Assembly: GCF_003952525.1 (NCBI RefSeq)
Contig: NZ_CP034451.1
Location: forward strand, 496,001-560,000
Direction of reading: 5' to 3'
Origin: Mesorhizobium sp. M3A.F.Ca.ET.080.04.2.1
GTDB lineage: Bacteria > Pseudomonadota > Alphaproteobacteria > Rhizobiales > Rhizobiaceae
DNA: 64,000 nt
Every line of letters begins with the position of its first letter. The stretch's first letter is position 1. Under the pieces are notes generated by a model. The model was not told the DNA's origin. It saw only the letters and a program-made list of their open reading frames with translations, and made no database searches. The position numbers and the translations under genes were made by a program. Below, piece after piece: positions 46,805 through 55,805 of the stretch.

Positions 46805-48145
46805 ATGGCTTCGGCTGCTGAACAACTAGCCTCGAATCTGAATTTTGCGGCCTTCGCCAAAGCCGAGGATCTGAAGAAACGCATCTGGTTCACCGTGGGC
46901 GCGCTGCTCGTCTACCGCCTCGGCACCTACATCCCGCTTCCCGGCATCAATCCCGACGCGTTTGCCCAGGCCTTCTCCTCGCAGAGCAAGGGCGTGCTCG
47001 GCATGTTCAACATGTTCGCCGGCGGCGCCGTGCAGCGCATGGCGATCTTCGCGCTCGGCATCATGCCCTACATTTCCGCCTCCATCATCATGCAGCTCAT
47101 GACCTCGGTCATCCCGTCGCTTGAGGCGCTGAAGAAGGAGGGCGAGCAGGGCCGCAAGATCATCAACCAGTACACGCGCTACGGCACCGTGCTGCTGGCT
47201 CTGGTGCAGGCTTACGGCATCTCGATCGGCCTCGAGGGCGGCAACGGCATCGTCAACGATCCCGGCATGTTCTTTCGCATCTCGACCGTCGTTACGCTGG
47301 TCGGCGGCACCATGTTCCTGATGTGGCTCGGCGAGCAGATCACCGCGCGCGGCATCGGCAACGGCATTTCGCTGATCATCTTCTCCGGCATCGTCGCCGG
47401 CCTGCCGCGGGCGATCTCCGGCACGCTGGAACTTGGCCGCACCGGCGCGCTGTCGACAAGCCTGATCCTGGCGATCATCGTGCTCGCCATCGTGGTGATC
47501 GGGCTGATCGTGTTCTTCGAGCGCGCGCAGCGCCGGCTGCTGATCCAGTATCCGAAGCGTCAGGTCGGCAACCGGATGTTCCAGGGCGATACCTCGCACC
47601 TGCCGCTGAAGCTCAACACCTCGGGCGTCATCCCGCCGATCTTCGCGTCGTCACTGCTGCTTCTGCCAGCGACCGTCGCCGGTTTCTCGCAGACGACCAA
47701 CCTGCCCACCTGGGCTAGCGCGATCCTCGCCTCGCTCGGCCATGGCCAGCCGCTTTACATGGCCTTCTACGCTGCGATGATCGTCTTCTTCGCTTTCTTC
47801 TACACGGCGATCGTCTTCAACCCGAAGGACACGGCCGACCAGTTGAAGAAGCATTCGGGCTTCATTCCGGGCTATCGTCCGGGCGAACGCACTGCGGAAT
47901 ATATCGATTACGTTCTGACGCGTATCACCGTCATCGGCGCCATCTACCTGGTGCTGGTGTGTCTGCTGCCCGAGTTCCTGATTTCGGCGACTGGCGTACC
48001 TTTCTACCTCGGTGGCACATCGCTTCTGATCGTGGTCAGTGTCACGCTCGACACGGTGGCGCAGATTCAGGGTCACCTGATCGCGCACCAGTATGAGGGG
48101 CTGATCAAGAAGTCGAAGTTGCGCGGGGGAAAGAGGAGCAGATGA
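46805..48145 (+). CDS. secY: Preprotein translocase subunit SecY
   Basis: The 446-residue channel subunit of the Sec translocon with ten predicted transmembrane helices. It has the conserved [17 protein letters not shown] near TM1, [20 protein letters not shown] in TM2 and the cytoplasmic loop [20 protein letters not shown]. The ATG at 46805 has AATCAGG upstream; the frame is open earlier, but through the palindrome. It overlaps adk by four bases (ATGA). Its partner secE lies at 17501. Confidence 0.98.
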   Translation: MASAAEQLASNLNFAAFAKAEDLKKRIWFTVGALLVYRLGTYIPLPGINPDAFAQAFSSQSKGVLGMFNMFAGGAVQRMAIFALGIMPYISASIIMQLMTSVIPSLEALKKEGEQGRKIINQYTRYGTVLLALVQAYGISIGLEGGNGIVNDPGMFFRISTVVTLVGGTMFLMWLGEQITARGIGNGISLIIFSGIVAGLPRAISGTLELGRTGALSTSLILAIIVLAIVVIGLIVFFERAQRRLLIQYPKRQVGNRMFQGDTSHLPLKLNTSGVIPPIFASSLLLLPATVAGFSQTTNLPTWASAILASLGHGQPLYMAFYAAMIVFFAFFYTAIVFNPKDTADQLKKHSGFIPGYRPGERTAEYIDYVLTRITVIGAIYLVLVCLLPEFLISATGVPFYLGGTSLLIVVSVTLDTVAQIQGHLIAHQYEGLIKKSKLRGGKRSR

Positions 48146-48750
48146 GGCTGATATTGCTTGGACCGCCAGGGGCGGGCAAGGGGACGCAAGCACAGAGACT
48201 GGTAGACAATCACGGCATCCCCCAGCTTTCCACGGGTGACATGCTGCGTGCCGCCGTCCAGGCCGGAACTGAAGTCGGCAAGCGGGCAAAGGCGGTGATG
48301 GATGCCGGTGAACTGGTGTCGGATGCCATCGTCAACGCCATCGTCGCCGAACGGATCGACCAGCCCGACTGCGCCAGGGGGTTCATCCTCGACGGTTATC
48401 CGCGCACGCTGGTGCAGGCGGACGCGGTCGACGCCATGCTCGCCGAGCGCGGGATCGCACTGGATACCGTCATCGAGCTCGTCGTTGACGACAAGGCGCT
48501 GGTCGGCCGAATCGTGAAACGGGCCGAGGACGCCAAGGCCGCCGGCCAGCCGGTGCGCAAGGACGACAACCCGGCGGTGTTCGAGGAGCGCCTGCGGGAG
48601 TATTACAAGAAGACCGCCCCGCTGACCGGCTACTACTACGCCAAGCGCAAGCTGAAAGGCGTTGACGGCATGGCCAGCATCGACGCGGTGACCGCGGAGA
48701 TCGAAGCGGTTCTTGCGGCGACCGTGAAGGAGGCCGCCGCGGCGAACTGA
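48142..48750 (+). CDS. adk: Adenylate kinase
   Basis: A 202-residue AMP-phosphorylating enzyme that balances adenine nucleotides. The P loop is [13 protein letters not shown] (residues 5-17), followed by [10 protein letters not shown] and [16 protein letters not shown]. The LID region ([20 protein letters not shown]) is the short variant without a zinc site. It is coupled to secY by overlap, the usual secY-adk order. A candidate promoter for the alpha cluster lies just behind the stop codon. Confidence 0.97.
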   Translation: MRLILLGPPGAGKGTQAQRLVDNHGIPQLSTGDMLRAAVQAGTEVGKRAKAVMDAGELVSDAIVNAIVAERIDQPDCARGFILDGYPRTLVQADAVDAMLAERGIALDTVIELVVDDKALVGRIVKRAEDAKAAGQPVRKDDNPAVFEERLREYYKKTAPLTGYYYAKRKLKGVDGMASIDAVTAEIEAVLAATVKEAAAAN

Positions 48751-48759
48751 AGATTGCGC

Positions 48760-48788
48760 TTGACTGCAGGGGTTCGCTGGGGTATGGC
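48760..48788 (+). promoter_or_regulatory. Candidate promoter of the alpha cluster
   Basis: TTGACT (48760-48765) and TATGGC (48783-48788) are 17 bases apart, ten bases after the adk stop codon and about 150 bases before rpsM. It would let rpsM-rpsK-rpoA-rplQ be transcribed independently of the spc cluster. Confidence 0.45.
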
Positions 48789-48939
48789 GGCCCGTCTTCC
48801 TATCAGGCATGAACTTTGCTTGCCCGCAAGGGCAGGGCAGCCGCTTTGAACCAGGAAACTCCCGCAAGGGCCGGCCTCCACCGGACGCGGGGAACTTAGA
48901 CAGCGCCGGCGCGTCCGGCCCAAATGGAGATGAGAGAAG

Positions 48940-49308
48940 ATGGCTCGTATAGCCGGCGTCAACATTCCGACCAACAAGCGCGTCGTCATCGCGCTTCAGT
49001 ACATTCACGGCATTGGCAAGAAGTTCGCCCAGGAGATCGTCGACAAGGTCGGCATCCCGGCCGAGCGGCGCGTCAACCAGCTGACCGACGCGGAAGTGCT
49101 GCAGATCCGCGAGACGATCGACCGCGACTATCAGGTCGAAGGCGACCTGCGCCGCGAAGTCTCGATGAACATCAAGCGGCTGATGGACCTCGGCTGCTAT
49201 CGCGGCCTGCGTCATCGCCGCTCGCTGCCGGTCCGCGGCCAGCGCACGCACACCAATGCGCGCACCCGCAAGGGCCCGGCCAAGGCGATCGCCGGCAAGA
49301 AGAAGTAA
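48940..49308 (+). CDS. rpsM: 30S ribosomal protein S13
   Basis: A 122-residue 30S head protein that contacts P-site tRNA and bridges to L5. It has [20 protein letters not shown], the helix-hairpin-helix segment and the basic C terminus [20 protein letters not shown]. The length is normal. A GGAGATGAGAGAAG stretch precedes the start. It is followed by the large repeat palindrome that separates it from rpsK. Confidence 0.98.
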   Translation: MARIAGVNIPTNKRVVIALQYIHGIGKKFAQEIVDKVGIPAERRVNQLTDAEVLQIRETIDRDYQVEGDLRREVSMNIKRLMDLGCYRGLRHRRSLPVRGQRTHTNARTRKGPAKAIAGKKK

Positions 49309-49312
49309 TTGG

Positions 49313-49412
49313 GGGAATAAGGGAGTAGGGGAGTAAGGCAGTAGGGAATAGTCCGAAAATCGGATCGTTTGTTCCCTGCTCCCTTACTTCCCTATTCCCC
49401 TACTCCCTTACC
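49313..49412. repeat. GGGAGTA heptamer palindrome between rpsM and rpsK
   Basis: The left arm (49313-49350) consists of GGGAATA, GGGAGTA and similar 7-base units. The right arm (49371-49412) carries the complementary TATTCCC/TACTCCC units. The arms of about 35-40 bases fold back around a CCGAAAATCGGATC-containing centre, which itself holds CCGAAAATCGG. Confidence 0.85.
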
Positions 49413-49464
49413 AGGTGGAGCCGCTGGCATTACGGCGGTGTAGAGATCAACTGAAAGGACTACC

Positions 49465-49854
49465 ATGGCCAAGGAAGCCGCTCGTGTTCGCCGTCGCGAA
49501 CGCAAGAACATCTCGTCGGGCGTTGCCCACGTCAATTCGACCTTCAACAACACGATGATCACCATCACCGACGCGCAGGGCAATTCGATTGCCTGGTCGT
49601 CGGCCGGCGCCCAGGGCTTCAAGGGTTCGCGCAAGTCGACCCCGTTCGCTGCCCAGATGGCGGCCGAAGACGTTGCGAAGAAGGCGCAGGAGCACGGCAT
49701 GCGCATGCTCGAGGTCGAGGTCTGCGGACCCGGCTCCGGTCGCGAATCGGCGTTGCGCGCACTGCAGGCTGCCGGCTTCACCATCACCTCGATCCGTGAC
49801 GTGACGCCAATCCCGCACAATGGCTGCCGCCCGCGCAAGAAGCGCCGCGTCTAA
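49465..49854 (+). CDS. rpsK: 30S ribosomal protein S11
   Basis: A 129-residue 30S platform protein at the E-site mRNA path. It contains [40 protein letters not shown] and the invariant C-terminal [16 protein letters not shown]. The length is canonical. A GAAAGGAC site precedes the start. It is followed by rpoA after 99 bases. Confidence 0.98.
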   Translation: MAKEAARVRRRERKNISSGVAHVNSTFNNTMITITDAQGNSIAWSSAGAQGFKGSRKSTPFAAQMAAEDVAKKAQEHGMRMLEVEVCGPGSGRESALRALQAAGFTITSIRDVTPIPHNGCRPRKKRRV

Positions 49855-49953
49855 GAAATTACCGAACGCCGCGCGAGCGCTTGGGCGCAGCCGCGGTTTT
49901 TCCAGGCTGCCCGCCACGATTGGATGGTGGCGGGTCAAAGGAAGGAAGACACC

Positions 49954-50964
49954 ATGATCCAGAAAAACTGGCAGGAACTGATCAAGCCGAACAAGATCGA
50001 GTTTTCGTCGAAGAAGAAGACGCTGACCACGCTGGTCGCCGAGCCGCTCGAGCGCGGCTTCGGCCTCACCCTCGGCAACGCGCTGCGGCGCGTGCTTCTG
50101 TCTTCGCTGCGCGGCGCGGCCGTCACCGCCGTGCAGATCGACGGCGTCCTGCATGAATTCTCGTCCATCGCCGGTGTGCGCGAGGACGTGACCGACATCG
50201 TGCTCAACATCAAGGAAATCGCCATCCGCATGGAAGGCGACGGTCCCAAGCGCATGGTCGTGCGCAAGCAGGGCCCCGGCGCGGTGCTCGCGGGCGACAT
50301 CCAGACCGTCGGCGACGTCGAGATCCTCAACCCCGACCACGTGATCTGCACGCTGGACGAGGGCGCCGAGATCCGCATGGAGTTCACCGTCGACACCGGC
50401 AAGGGCTATGTGCCGGCCGAACGCAATCGCGCCGAGGACGCGCCGATCGGCCTGATCCCGGTCGATAGCCTCTACTCGCCGGTAAAGAAGGTCTCCTACA
50501 AGGTCGAGAACACCCGCGAGGGCCAGGTTCTCGACTATGACAAGCTGACCATGACCATCGAGACCGACGGTTCGATCTCGGGCGAAGACGCGGTGGCTTT
50601 CGCTGCCCGCATCCTGCAGGACCAGCTCAGCCTGTTCGTCAACTTCGACGAGCCGCAGAAGGAAGTCGCCACCGAGGCGGTCACCGAGCTCGCCTTCAAC
50701 CCGGCGCTGCTCAAGAAGGTCGACGAGCTCGAGCTTTCGGTGCGTTCGGCCAACTGCCTGAAGAACGACAACATCGTCTATATCGGCGACCTGATCCAGA
50801 AGACCGAAGCCGAGATGCTGCGCACCCCGAACTTCGGCCGCAAGTCGCTGAACGAGATCAAGGAAGTGCTGGCGGCAATGGGCCTGCATCTCGGCATGGA
50901 AGTGCCGGACTGGCCGCCGGAAAACATCGAAGACCTCGCCAAGCGTTACGAAGATCAATACTGA
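49954..50964 (+). CDS. rpoA: RNA polymerase subunit alpha
   Basis: A 336-residue subunit that nucleates polymerase assembly and binds UP elements and activators. The N-terminal dimerisation domain has [20 protein letters not shown] and [20 protein letters not shown]. The C-terminal domain has [20 protein letters not shown] and [20 protein letters not shown]. The ATG at 49954 follows GGAAGG, while an earlier in-frame start is unlikely. It is in the alpha cluster with rplQ next, across a heptamer palindrome. Confidence 0.99.
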   Translation: MIQKNWQELIKPNKIEFSSKKKTLTTLVAEPLERGFGLTLGNALRRVLLSSLRGAAVTAVQIDGVLHEFSSIAGVREDVTDIVLNIKEIAIRMEGDGPKRMVVRKQGPGAVLAGDIQTVGDVEILNPDHVICTLDEGAEIRMEFTVDTGKGYVPAERNRAEDAPIGLIPVDSLYSPVKKVSYKVENTREGQVLDYDKLTMTIETDGSISGEDAVAFAARILQDQLSLFVNFDEPQKEVATEAVTELAFNPALLKKVDELELSVRSANCLKNDNIVYIGDLIQKTEAEMLRTPNFGRKSLNEIKEVLAAMGLHLGMEVPDWPPENIEDLAKRYEDQY

Positions 50965-51062
50965 GCGGTGAATTGAGAATGGTGAAATGGTGAATGGTCG
51001 CCGATCGGCGGCTTCGGAGACGTAGAGCCCTTCCATTCACCATTCACTATTGACCATTCACA
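50965..51062. repeat. Heptamer-repeat palindrome between rpoA and rplQ
   Basis: The left arm (50966-50998) reads GCGGTGAATTGAGAATGGTG then AAATGGTGAATGG. The right arm (51030-51061) reads CTTCCATTCACCATTCACTA then TTGACCATTCAC. The centre contains CCGATCGG. Same family as 9304-9447 and 43981-44070. Confidence 0.8.
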
Positions 51063-51107
51063 AATCGAAACAGCCGGGCAACCGCCCATAACACCAGGAG
51101 AAGAGCC

Positions 51108-51539
51108 ATGCGCCACGGATTTAAAGGCCGCCGGTTCGCCCGCAGCGTAAGCCACCGCAAGTCGATGTTCGCCAATCTCGCCGTGTCCCTCATCGAGCAC
51201 GAGCAGATCGTCACAACCCTGCCGAAGGCGAAGGACCTGCGTCCGATCGTCGAGAAGCTGGTGACGCTCGGCAAGCGCGGCGACCTGCACGCCCGCCGCC
51301 AGGTGATCGCGCAGATCGGCAATGAAGGCGTCGTCAAGCGCCTGTTCGAGACCATTGCCCCCCGCTACGCCACCCGCAACGGCGGCTACCTGCGCATCAT
51401 GAAGGCGGGCTTCCGCCACGGCGACAACGCTGCGATGGCGGTCATCGAGTTCGTCGACCGCGACACGTCGGCCAAAGGTGCCGCCGACCGCGCCCGCCTC
51501 GAGGCCGAAGGCGGCAACGAGGAAGCCGAAGCCGCCTGA
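51108..51539 (+). CDS. rplQ: 50S ribosomal protein L17
   Basis: A 143-residue tunnel-exit protein, last gene of the ribosomal run. It starts [20 protein letters not shown] and has LITTLPKAK-like [20 protein letters not shown] and [20 protein letters not shown]. The C terminus has an acidic alanine/glutamate tail ([12 protein letters not shown]) beyond the E. coli length. An intrinsic terminator follows 26 bases after the stop. Confidence 0.98.
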   Translation: MRHGFKGRRFARSVSHRKSMFANLAVSLIEHEQIVTTLPKAKDLRPIVEKLVTLGKRGDLHARRQVIAQIGNEGVVKRLFETIAPRYATRNGGYLRIMKAGFRHGDNAAMAVIEFVDRDTSAKGAADRARLEAEGGNEEAEAA

Positions 51540-51565
51540 GGCTTGGCGTTCGCCGATGACATCGA

Positions 51566-51586
51566 GGGGCCTTCGGGCCCCTTTTT
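51566..51586 (+). terminator. Intrinsic terminator after rplQ
   Basis: GGGGCC-TTCG-GGCCCC, a six-pair stem closed by a stable TTCG tetraloop, is followed by five T residues. It closes the rpsL-rplQ run. Confidence 0.93.
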
Positions 51587-51645
51587 GCATTTGGGCGGCA
51601 GTGCCCGACGGAGCCGTGTTGACACTGCCAAGCGTATGGTTTTGC

Positions 51646-51659
51646 GCGACAATTGTCGC
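51646..51659. promoter_or_regulatory. Perfect palindrome upstream of degP
   Basis: GCGACAATTGTCGC is a perfect 14-bp palindrome about 70 bases before the protease start. TTGACA (51619-51624) lies upstream, but I see no good -10 at normal spacing, so an alternative or activated promoter is possible. A related GGGACAATGGCG occurs near 51695. Confidence 0.4.
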
Positions 51660-51727
51660 ATTTCAGTGCATTAGCCTTTCATTCTGCACAATCGTCGGGA
51701 CAATGGCGCCCGACTGGAGGATTCGGA

Positions 51728-53221
51728 ATGCAGTTCAAACGTCTGTTTCTGGTTGCAATTTGCGCGCTGGCCGCCTTTGCCGCGGCGCCCGCCGTGAGAC
51801 AGGCGTTGGCCGAGGACGCTGCCAAGCCGGCTGATCCCGGCCTGTCCGACGTGCTGACCGATCTGCTGCACGGCGTCGAAGGCGAGAACGCCACCTCCGG
51901 TCCGGACAAGCGCGTGCCCTTCGGCCGCGAAGAGGTGCAGCTTTCCTTTGCTCCGCTGGTCAAGCAGACGGCGCCGGCCGTCGTCAATGTCTATGCATCA
52001 CAGACCGCCAAGGTGACATCGCCTTTCGAAGGCGACCCCTTCTTCGAGGAGTTCTTCGGCCGCACCCGGCCCCGCGCCCAGTCCTCCCTCGGATCCGGCG
52101 TGCTGGTCGACCCGAGCGGCGTCATCGTCACCAACTATCACGTCATCAAGGGTGCCGACGAGGTGAAGGTAGCAACCGCCGATGGGCGCGAATTTGCCAG
52201 CAAGGTGATGCTGAAGGACGAGACGCTCGATCTCGCCGTGCTCAAGATCTCGGGCGACAAGCCGTTCCCGGTGATCGCCATCGGCGATTCCGACGCGCTC
52301 GAGGTGGGCGATCTGGTGCTGGCGATCGGCAATCCGTTCGGTGTCGGGCAGACCACCACAAGCGGCATCGTTTCGGCGCTCGCGCGCAGCCATATCGGTG
52401 TGTCGGATTCGGGCTATTTCATCCAGACGGACGCTGCCATCAATCCCGGCAATTCCGGTGGCGCGCTGATCAACATGGGCGGCCAGCTGGTCGGTATCAA
52501 CACGGCGATCTACAGCCGCAGCGGCGGCTCGATCGGCATCGGCTTCGCTATTCCCGCGAATATGGTTCGCGCTTTCGCCGACGCCGCCAAGGCCGGTCTC
52601 GATTTCTTCGAGCGGCCCTATATCGGCGCCGAATTCGAGGCGGTGACGCCGCAGATCGCGGAATCGCTCGGGATGGAAAAGCCGACCGGCGCGCTGGTCT
52701 CCTCGGTCGACGCGACCGGCCCGGCCGGCAAGGCAGGGCTCAAGCCCGGCGATGTCGTGCTGTCGCTCAACAACACGCCGGTGGAAAGCATCGAGGCGCT
52801 CGATTACCGGATGGCGACGCTGTCGATCGGCTCCAAGGCGACCTTCGCAGTGCTGAGCAAGGGCCAGCAGGCGACGATGGAGATCGCGCTGGAGCGTGCG
52901 CCGGAAGGGGCAAAGGCCACGGAAGTGACGCTGCATGGCCGCAGTCCGTTCGCCGGCGCCAAGGTGGCGGAACTGTCGCCGCGGCTGGCGCAGCGGCTTG
53001 GCCTGCGGAGCGACATCAAAGGCGTCACCGTCGTCGACATCAACCGCGATTCCCCGGCCGCCGATTTTGGCTTCCAGCCAGGCGACATCGTGCGCGAGGT
53101 GAATGGCACGAGCATCGACACAGCAGCGACGCTGGCCCAGATTGCCCAGCAGGACACGCGCTGGTGGCGCTTTACCGTCGAACGCGGCGGGCAGATACTG
53201 CGGCAAGTATTGCGTTACTGA
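51728..53221 (+). CDS. Do-family periplasmic serine protease (DegP/HtrA type)
   Basis: A 497-residue envelope quality-control protease and chaperone. It has a signal peptide (MQFKRLFLVAICALAAFAAA, cleavage near QALAED). The trypsin-like domain carries the triad His138 (TNYHVIKG), Asp168 (LDLAVLKI) and Ser243 (PGNSGGAL). Two PDZ domains follow (about residues 265-355 and 400-495, with DINRDSPAADFGFQPGDIV). GGAGG precedes the ATG at 51728. It is the first gene after the ribosomal clusters, under its own control. Confidence 0.94.
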   Translation: MQFKRLFLVAICALAAFAAAPAVRQALAEDAAKPADPGLSDVLTDLLHGVEGENATSGPDKRVPFGREEVQLSFAPLVKQTAPAVVNVYASQTAKVTSPFEGDPFFEEFFGRTRPRAQSSLGSGVLVDPSGVIVTNYHVIKGADEVKVATADGREFASKVMLKDETLDLAVLKISGDKPFPVIAIGDSDALEVGDLVLAIGNPFGVGQTTTSGIVSALARSHIGVSDSGYFIQTDAAINPGNSGGALINMGGQLVGINTAIYSRSGGSIGIGFAIPANMVRAFADAAKAGLDFFERPYIGAEFEAVTPQIAESLGMEKPTGALVSSVDATGPAGKAGLKPGDVVLSLNNTPVESIEALDYRMATLSIGSKATFAVLSKGQQATMEIALERAPEGAKATEVTLHGRSPFAGAKVAELSPRLAQRLGLRSDIKGVTVVDINRDSPAADFGFQPGDIVREVNGTSIDTAATLAQIAQQDTRWWRFTVERGGQILRQVLRY

Positions 53222-53260
53222 GCCCGATCGGAGAGGTCGCGCTCCAGGCTGAAGAGTACC

Positions 53261-54568
53261 ATGGCCGACCTGTTCAGTGCCGATGAACCGGAGAAGCCGC
53301 CGCCCGGGCGGCCGCTTGCCGACCGCTTGCGCCCGAAGAACCTCGGCGAGGTCGTCGGCCAGGAGCATCTGACCGGGCCCGACGGCGCACTGACGCGGCT
53401 GATCAATTCCGGCTCGCTCGGCTCGATGATCTTCTGGGGCCCACCGGGCACCGGCAAGACGACCGTGGCGCGGCTGCTGGCCGGCGAGACCCACCTTGCC
53501 TTCGAGCAGATATCGGCGGTGTTTTCCGGTGTCGCCGACCTCAAGAAAGTGTTCGAGGCGGCGAGGTTGCGCCGGGCCAATGGCCGCCAGACGCTGCTCT
53601 TCGTAGACGAGATCCATCGCTTCAACCGCGCCCAGCAGGATGGCTTCCTGCCGGTGATGGAAGACGGGACTGTGGTTCTGGTCGGCGCGACCACGGAGAA
53701 CCCATCCTTCGAACTCAATGCGGCGTTGCTCTCCCGCGCCAGAGTGCTGGTGTTCCGCTCACTCGGAGAGGAGAGCATCGCCAAGCTGCTCGAACGTGCC
53801 GAGGAAACCGAGGGCAGGGCGCTCCCGCTCGACGACGAGGCGCGGGCCATGCTCATCCGCATGAGCGACGGCGACGGCCGGGCGTCGCTGACATTGGCCG
53901 AGGAAGTCTGGCGCGCCGCCAAGCCCGGCGAAGTCTTCGGTCCGGAAGGCCTTCAGCGCGTGATCCAGCGCCGCGCGCCGATCTACGACAAGGGCCAGGA
54001 CGGTCACTACAACCTGATCTCGGCGCTGCATAAATCGGTGCGCGGTTCGGACCCTGACGCAGCGCTCTACTATCTCGCGCGCATGTTCGATGCGGGTGAG
54101 GACCCGCTCTACCTCGGCCGCCGGCTGGTGCGGATGGCGGTGGAGGATATCGGGCTCGCCGATCCGCAGGCGCTGGTCGTCGCCAACGCCGCCAAGGACG
54201 CTTATGATTATCTCGGCTCTCCCGAGGGCGAGTTGGCCTTCGCCGAGGCGGCCGTCTATCTCGCCACGGCGCCGAAATCGAACGCCGTCTACACCGCCTT
54301 CAAGGCGGCGACGCGAGCGGCCAAGGAGCATGGGTCGCTGCTGCCGCCCAAACATATCCTCAATGCGCCGACCAAGCTGATGAAAGAGGAGGACTACGGC
54401 GCCGGCTACCGCTACGACCATGACGAGCCGGATGCGTTTTCCGGCCAGGACTACTTCCCGGAAAAGATGGGCCGCCACACCTTCTATGATCCGCCGGAGC
54501 GCGGTTTCGAGCGCGAGGTCCGGAAGCGGCTGGAATACTGGGCAAAGCTGCGCAAAGAGCGGGAGTAA
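53261..54568 (+). CDS. rarA: Replication-associated recombination protein A (MgsA/RarA)
   Basis: A 435-residue AAA+ ATPase that acts at stalled or broken replication forks. The N terminus PLADRLRPKNLGEVVGQEHL is the family start. Walker A is FWGPPGTGKTTVARLLAGET and Walker B is LLFVDEIHRFNRAQQD, followed by sensor 1 GATTENPSFELNAALLSRA. The C-terminal tetramerisation domain contains LYYLARMFDAGEDPLYLGRR and LVRMAVEDIGLADPQAL. It starts 40 bases after the protease gene and may share its transcript. Confidence 0.95.
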   Translation: MADLFSADEPEKPPPGRPLADRLRPKNLGEVVGQEHLTGPDGALTRLINSGSLGSMIFWGPPGTGKTTVARLLAGETHLAFEQISAVFSGVADLKKVFEAARLRRANGRQTLLFVDEIHRFNRAQQDGFLPVMEDGTVVLVGATTENPSFELNAALLSRARVLVFRSLGEESIAKLLERAEETEGRALPLDDEARAMLIRMSDGDGRASLTLAEEVWRAAKPGEVFGPEGLQRVIQRRAPIYDKGQDGHYNLISALHKSVRGSDPDAALYYLARMFDAGEDPLYLGRRLVRMAVEDIGLADPQALVVANAAKDAYDYLGSPEGELAFAEAAVYLATAPKSNAVYTAFKAATRAAKEHGSLLPPKHILNAPTKLMKEEDYGAGYRYDHDEPDAFSGQDYFPEKMGRHTFYDPPERGFEREVRKRLEYWAKLRKERE

Positions 54569-54690
54569 GCGCCGGGCCTGTTGCAGCGCGGATTGTGCAG
54601 GACCACGAAAAATCCTATTAAGGCGCACGGCTGGCGGGGGTCGCCGTTATTTGGCTCGTGCGAACAGGATCGCGCTCCCCGCGAAAGACG

Positions 54691-55518
54691 ATGACAAAGC
54701 AGACGGTTAAGACAATTCGCAAGGCTGCGGTCGCGGCCCTCGTTCTTGCGCTCGGCTTCTATTTCATTCCCCTGGTGACGACGGTCTTCATCGTCTGCGG
54801 CCTGATCGACGTCATGCGAAACGATCAGAAGAACGCGATGCTGTTCGAGCGCTACTTCCTCGGCAACGGCCTGTTCACCTGGCTGCTTTCGCCGTTCAAT
54901 CTGGTTGTGGACCTTCTCTGCTACAGAAATCCCGGCGTCTGGACGCTCGATCAGTTTCCGCAAGAGTACCAGCGTGAGATCAACGAGGTGCTGGATGTCT
55001 TCAAGGCGCGCAAGGACGAGATCATCGCCGACATCGACGCCAATTTCGGCGGCGGCCGCCGCGGCATGTACGTCTATCAGTGGTATGGCAAGCACAAGAT
55101 CGACAGCGTCCCCGAGTTCAACAAGGACTTCACATACGTCAAGACCATCGCGGTCTCGGTTTTCAGCGGCCGCGAGTCGACGTCCTGGCATTTCGGACCG
55201 CTGCGGCTCAGCCTGCGCCTGCTCTATAATCTGATCCCGGTAAAGGCGGAAATCTTCGTCCAGTGCGGCAGCAGGAAGAACTACTGGCACGACAATCCGC
55301 TGTTCATCTTCGACGACACGCTCTTCCACCGCTCGGTCAACGAGTATGACGGACGCCGCTACTGCGTCTTTGTCGACATCGTCCGCCCGTCCCCGTTCCC
55401 TGGCCTGATCGCAGGGCTTCTGGCGATTGTCTCGGTCAGCGTCGAGCGCATCAACTCGGTCTTCTACAAGAACTGGAAGATGATTGGCTCAGCCAAGCCG
55501 AAGGCGCCGGTCAGCTGA
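54691..55518 (+). CDS. Membrane-anchored aspartyl/asparaginyl beta-hydroxylase-like dioxygenase
   Basis: A 275-residue protein. An N-terminal hydrophobic pair (residues 9-36) anchors it, and a cytoplasmic Fe(II)/2-oxoglutarate dioxygenase domain follows. The domain motifs are visible: SWHFGPLRLSLRLLYNLIP, FIFDDTLFHRSVNEYDGRRY and VFVDIVRPSPF, with histidines in HFGP and LFHRS as probable iron ligands. A second hydrophobic stretch lies near the C terminus (LIAGLLAIVSVSVE). LpxO, which hydroxylates lipid A acyl chains, has the same build, so a lipid A substrate is possible. A GTG 11 codons upstream is an alternative start. Confidence 0.8.
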   Translation: MTKQTVKTIRKAAVAALVLALGFYFIPLVTTVFIVCGLIDVMRNDQKNAMLFERYFLGNGLFTWLLSPFNLVVDLLCYRNPGVWTLDQFPQEYQREINEVLDVFKARKDEIIADIDANFGGGRRGMYVYQWYGKHKIDSVPEFNKDFTYVKTIAVSVFSGRESTSWHFGPLRLSLRLLYNLIPVKAEIFVQCGSRKNYWHDNPLFIFDDTLFHRSVNEYDGRRYCVFVDIVRPSPFPGLIAGLLAIVSVSVERINSVFYKNWKMIGSAKPKAPVS

Positions 55519-55805
55519 ACCAAGCAGAAGCGGCGAGACGCCGGTCTACATCAGCGCCGCGCAATTCGAGGCGTGGAAGCATACCGACTATCGACGTTGT
55601 GCCGGGCAGAGGCGGCATGTTCTTGCTCGACACAATGGCCGCGAGAAGCGGTTCCTGACGCGATCCACCGTCTGCGCCGCGCCAGCATCGTGGTCTGGTG
55701 GCCAACGCGATTGATTGGGGCAATCGCCGCGCTTTGTTGGGCCTTTGCCTCGCAACAGGCTCGCCTTAGTGCTATGGCGCCGCTTTCAAACGGAAAAGCG
55801 AAGTC

